Source: Pseudopyrenochaeta lycopersici
Lineage: Eukaryota > Ascomycota > Dothideomycetes > Pleosporales > Pseudopyrenochaetaceae
Direction: 5' to 3'
Assembly (NCBI GenBank): GCA_003313425.1
Contig: NHZP01000056.1
Location: 124,001 to 188,000, forward strand
DNA length: 64,000 bases
Positions 63,191-64,000 of this stretch are shown in pieces (within the stretch, counting starts at the first letter, position 1; the number at the start of each line of letters is the position of its first letter). The translations under genes were made by a program, and so were the position numbers. The notes below the pieces were generated by a model. That model did no database searches, was not told the origin of the DNA, and saw only the letters and a program-made list of their open reading frames with translations.

Positions 63191-63672
63191 AGGACCTGCG
63201 CGATGTCTACGTTCGGTTCAACCAGGCTACGGCATGGTATGATCATTACAGCGTCTGCCAGAACCCGAGACTACTAGCCAAGTGGCTCGAGTACCTCCAT
63301 GCCCTCAACTTAGAGCAGTTCGATTCAGACTTGTGGAAAGCCATGCTGAAGGCCAATAAAAACTAGCCTGAGCTTTCTCCAGCCGCGATTGAGCGGGACG
63401 GCGCAGTAGTGTACTGCCATCGAGGCATGAAGGATATGTTTTCCATTGATGGCATCGCCCACCCACCCCATTTCGTGACCGGGAATAAGATGCGGTTCGA
63501 GAAGGTAGCGGATCTGCTCAACTTTCTCTTTCTATGGGATGATGGACAGGTTCGGTTGGGCTGGGCTAACAGGCCTTACCGAGTAATCCTGCAGAAGAGC
63601 TTTGAGTTGATTGAACGACGGCTGGGCTATAGGAACGGTGGCTGGATGAGTTCTTTCATCTTGTTCGTTTAA
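63178..63672 (+). pseudogene. Unrecognised protein, one in-frame stop
   Basis: A single frame reads PIQKDLRDVYVRFNQATAWY, LLAKWLEYLHALNLEQFDSD, then a TAG at 63364, and continues VVYCHRGMKDMFSIDGIAHP, MRFEKVADLLNFLFLWDDGQ, NRPYRVILQKSFELIERRLG to a stop at 63670. The residue pattern (no low complexity, balanced composition) looks like genuine coding sequence, but I do not recognise the family. The start is unclear because it runs into the hAT fragment on the other strand. Possibly a displaced gene fragment. Confidence 0.45.
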
Positions 63673-63734
63673 CTCTTTGGGTGCTCCCATACCCAGTGTG
63701 GCCAATGGATGGAACTATTTGGATTGTCCATCCA

Positions 63735-63792
63735 ATCCGCTTCGTTTTGGATTGGATTGGATTGGATGGAGGAATCCAATGAATCCAAATCG
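63735..63792. repeat. GGATT/AATCC short tandem repeat
   Basis: TTGGATTGGATTGGATTGGA followed by GGAATCCAATGAATCCAAAT, so it is tandem and partly inverted; ATCCAATCC also occurs at 63730. Confidence 0.7.
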
Positions 63793-64000
63793 AAATTACT
63801 GCCGCCACATTGTGGTGGAGATTAGAGAACGAGGCATCATAGTGCCAATGCGTAAGCCATATTCGCTAGCTAAGCGGAATGGCTGATTCCGAGCGAATTT
63901 CTTCGCATTATCGTGAAGATAATTCTGAGTACGGGGCGACAGATACTCCGTGCATAAGCCACTGGAATCATAGCTATTTGCTTCCTTATAAAACGAGCCC

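Overview
The window is nuclear DNA of a filamentous ascomycete (Pezizomycotina). This rests on short 44-75 nt spliceosomal introns with GTAAGT/GTATGT-type donors and CTAAC/CTGAC branch sites, fungus-specific genes (a WOPR/Gti1-Pac2 regulator, a tyrosinase, two fungal rhodopsin-like membrane proteins, an AA11-like fragment), and transposons whose premature stops are largely CAA/CAG to TAA/TAG or TGG to TAG, the signature of repeat-induced point mutation (RIP). The gene set would fit a plant-associated Dothideomycete, but that is inference.

Most of the 64 kb is nested transposable elements. 0-4 kb: a spliced gene for a secreted Lys/Pro-rich protein and a 5'-truncated Smr-domain remnant. 4-11 kb: three hAT units; one carries an apparently intact 764-residue transposase with two introns. 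11-16 kb: a pogo-family element (family P1) between two solo LTRs of one family in opposite orientation, then a second pogo family (P2, copy 1) and a pogo fragment. 16.5-18.3 kb: the WOPR regulator gene, followed by a roughly 290 bp CAA/CAG microsatellite. 19.2-22.4 kb: a Tc1 element with P2 copy 2 inserted inside its terminal inverted repeat. 23.6-26.1 kb: a broken MULE abutting a truncated AA11-like gene. 26.8-27.9 kb: an intact three-exon membrane-protein gene whose stop codon lies 5 bp from an LTR fragment. 28-32 kb: a Tc1 element with an open transposase, then a RIP-damaged hAT. 32-36.3 kb: one complete and one broken copy of an OrsD (DUF3505) double-zinc-finger protein with a tyrosine-recombinase-like C-terminus. 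36.5-47 kb: a decayed Copia element, two solo LTRs and a young intact Copia element with two LTRs that read as identical. 47-59 kb: relics of Gypsy, hAT, pogo and possibly LINE elements, plus a six-exon rhodopsin-like pseudogene. 61.1-62.5 kb: an intact five-exon secreted tyrosinase. 62.7-64 kb: a hAT fragment and an unrecognised near-open reading frame.

The most notable observation concerns the Copia family. In the intact element gag and pol lie in one frame, separated by a single UGA followed by CUAG. The older diverged copy keeps the same UGA-CUAG at the same place, which points to programmed stop-codon readthrough. Both copies also share a 16-nt primer-binding site that matches the anticodon arm of tRNA-Lys(CUU) and ends at tRNA position 39, implying priming by a tRNA half-molecule. 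A second candidate for something less described is the OrsD/recombinase-like protein, present twice in the same orientation.

All identifications are by eye from motifs; no database search was run.
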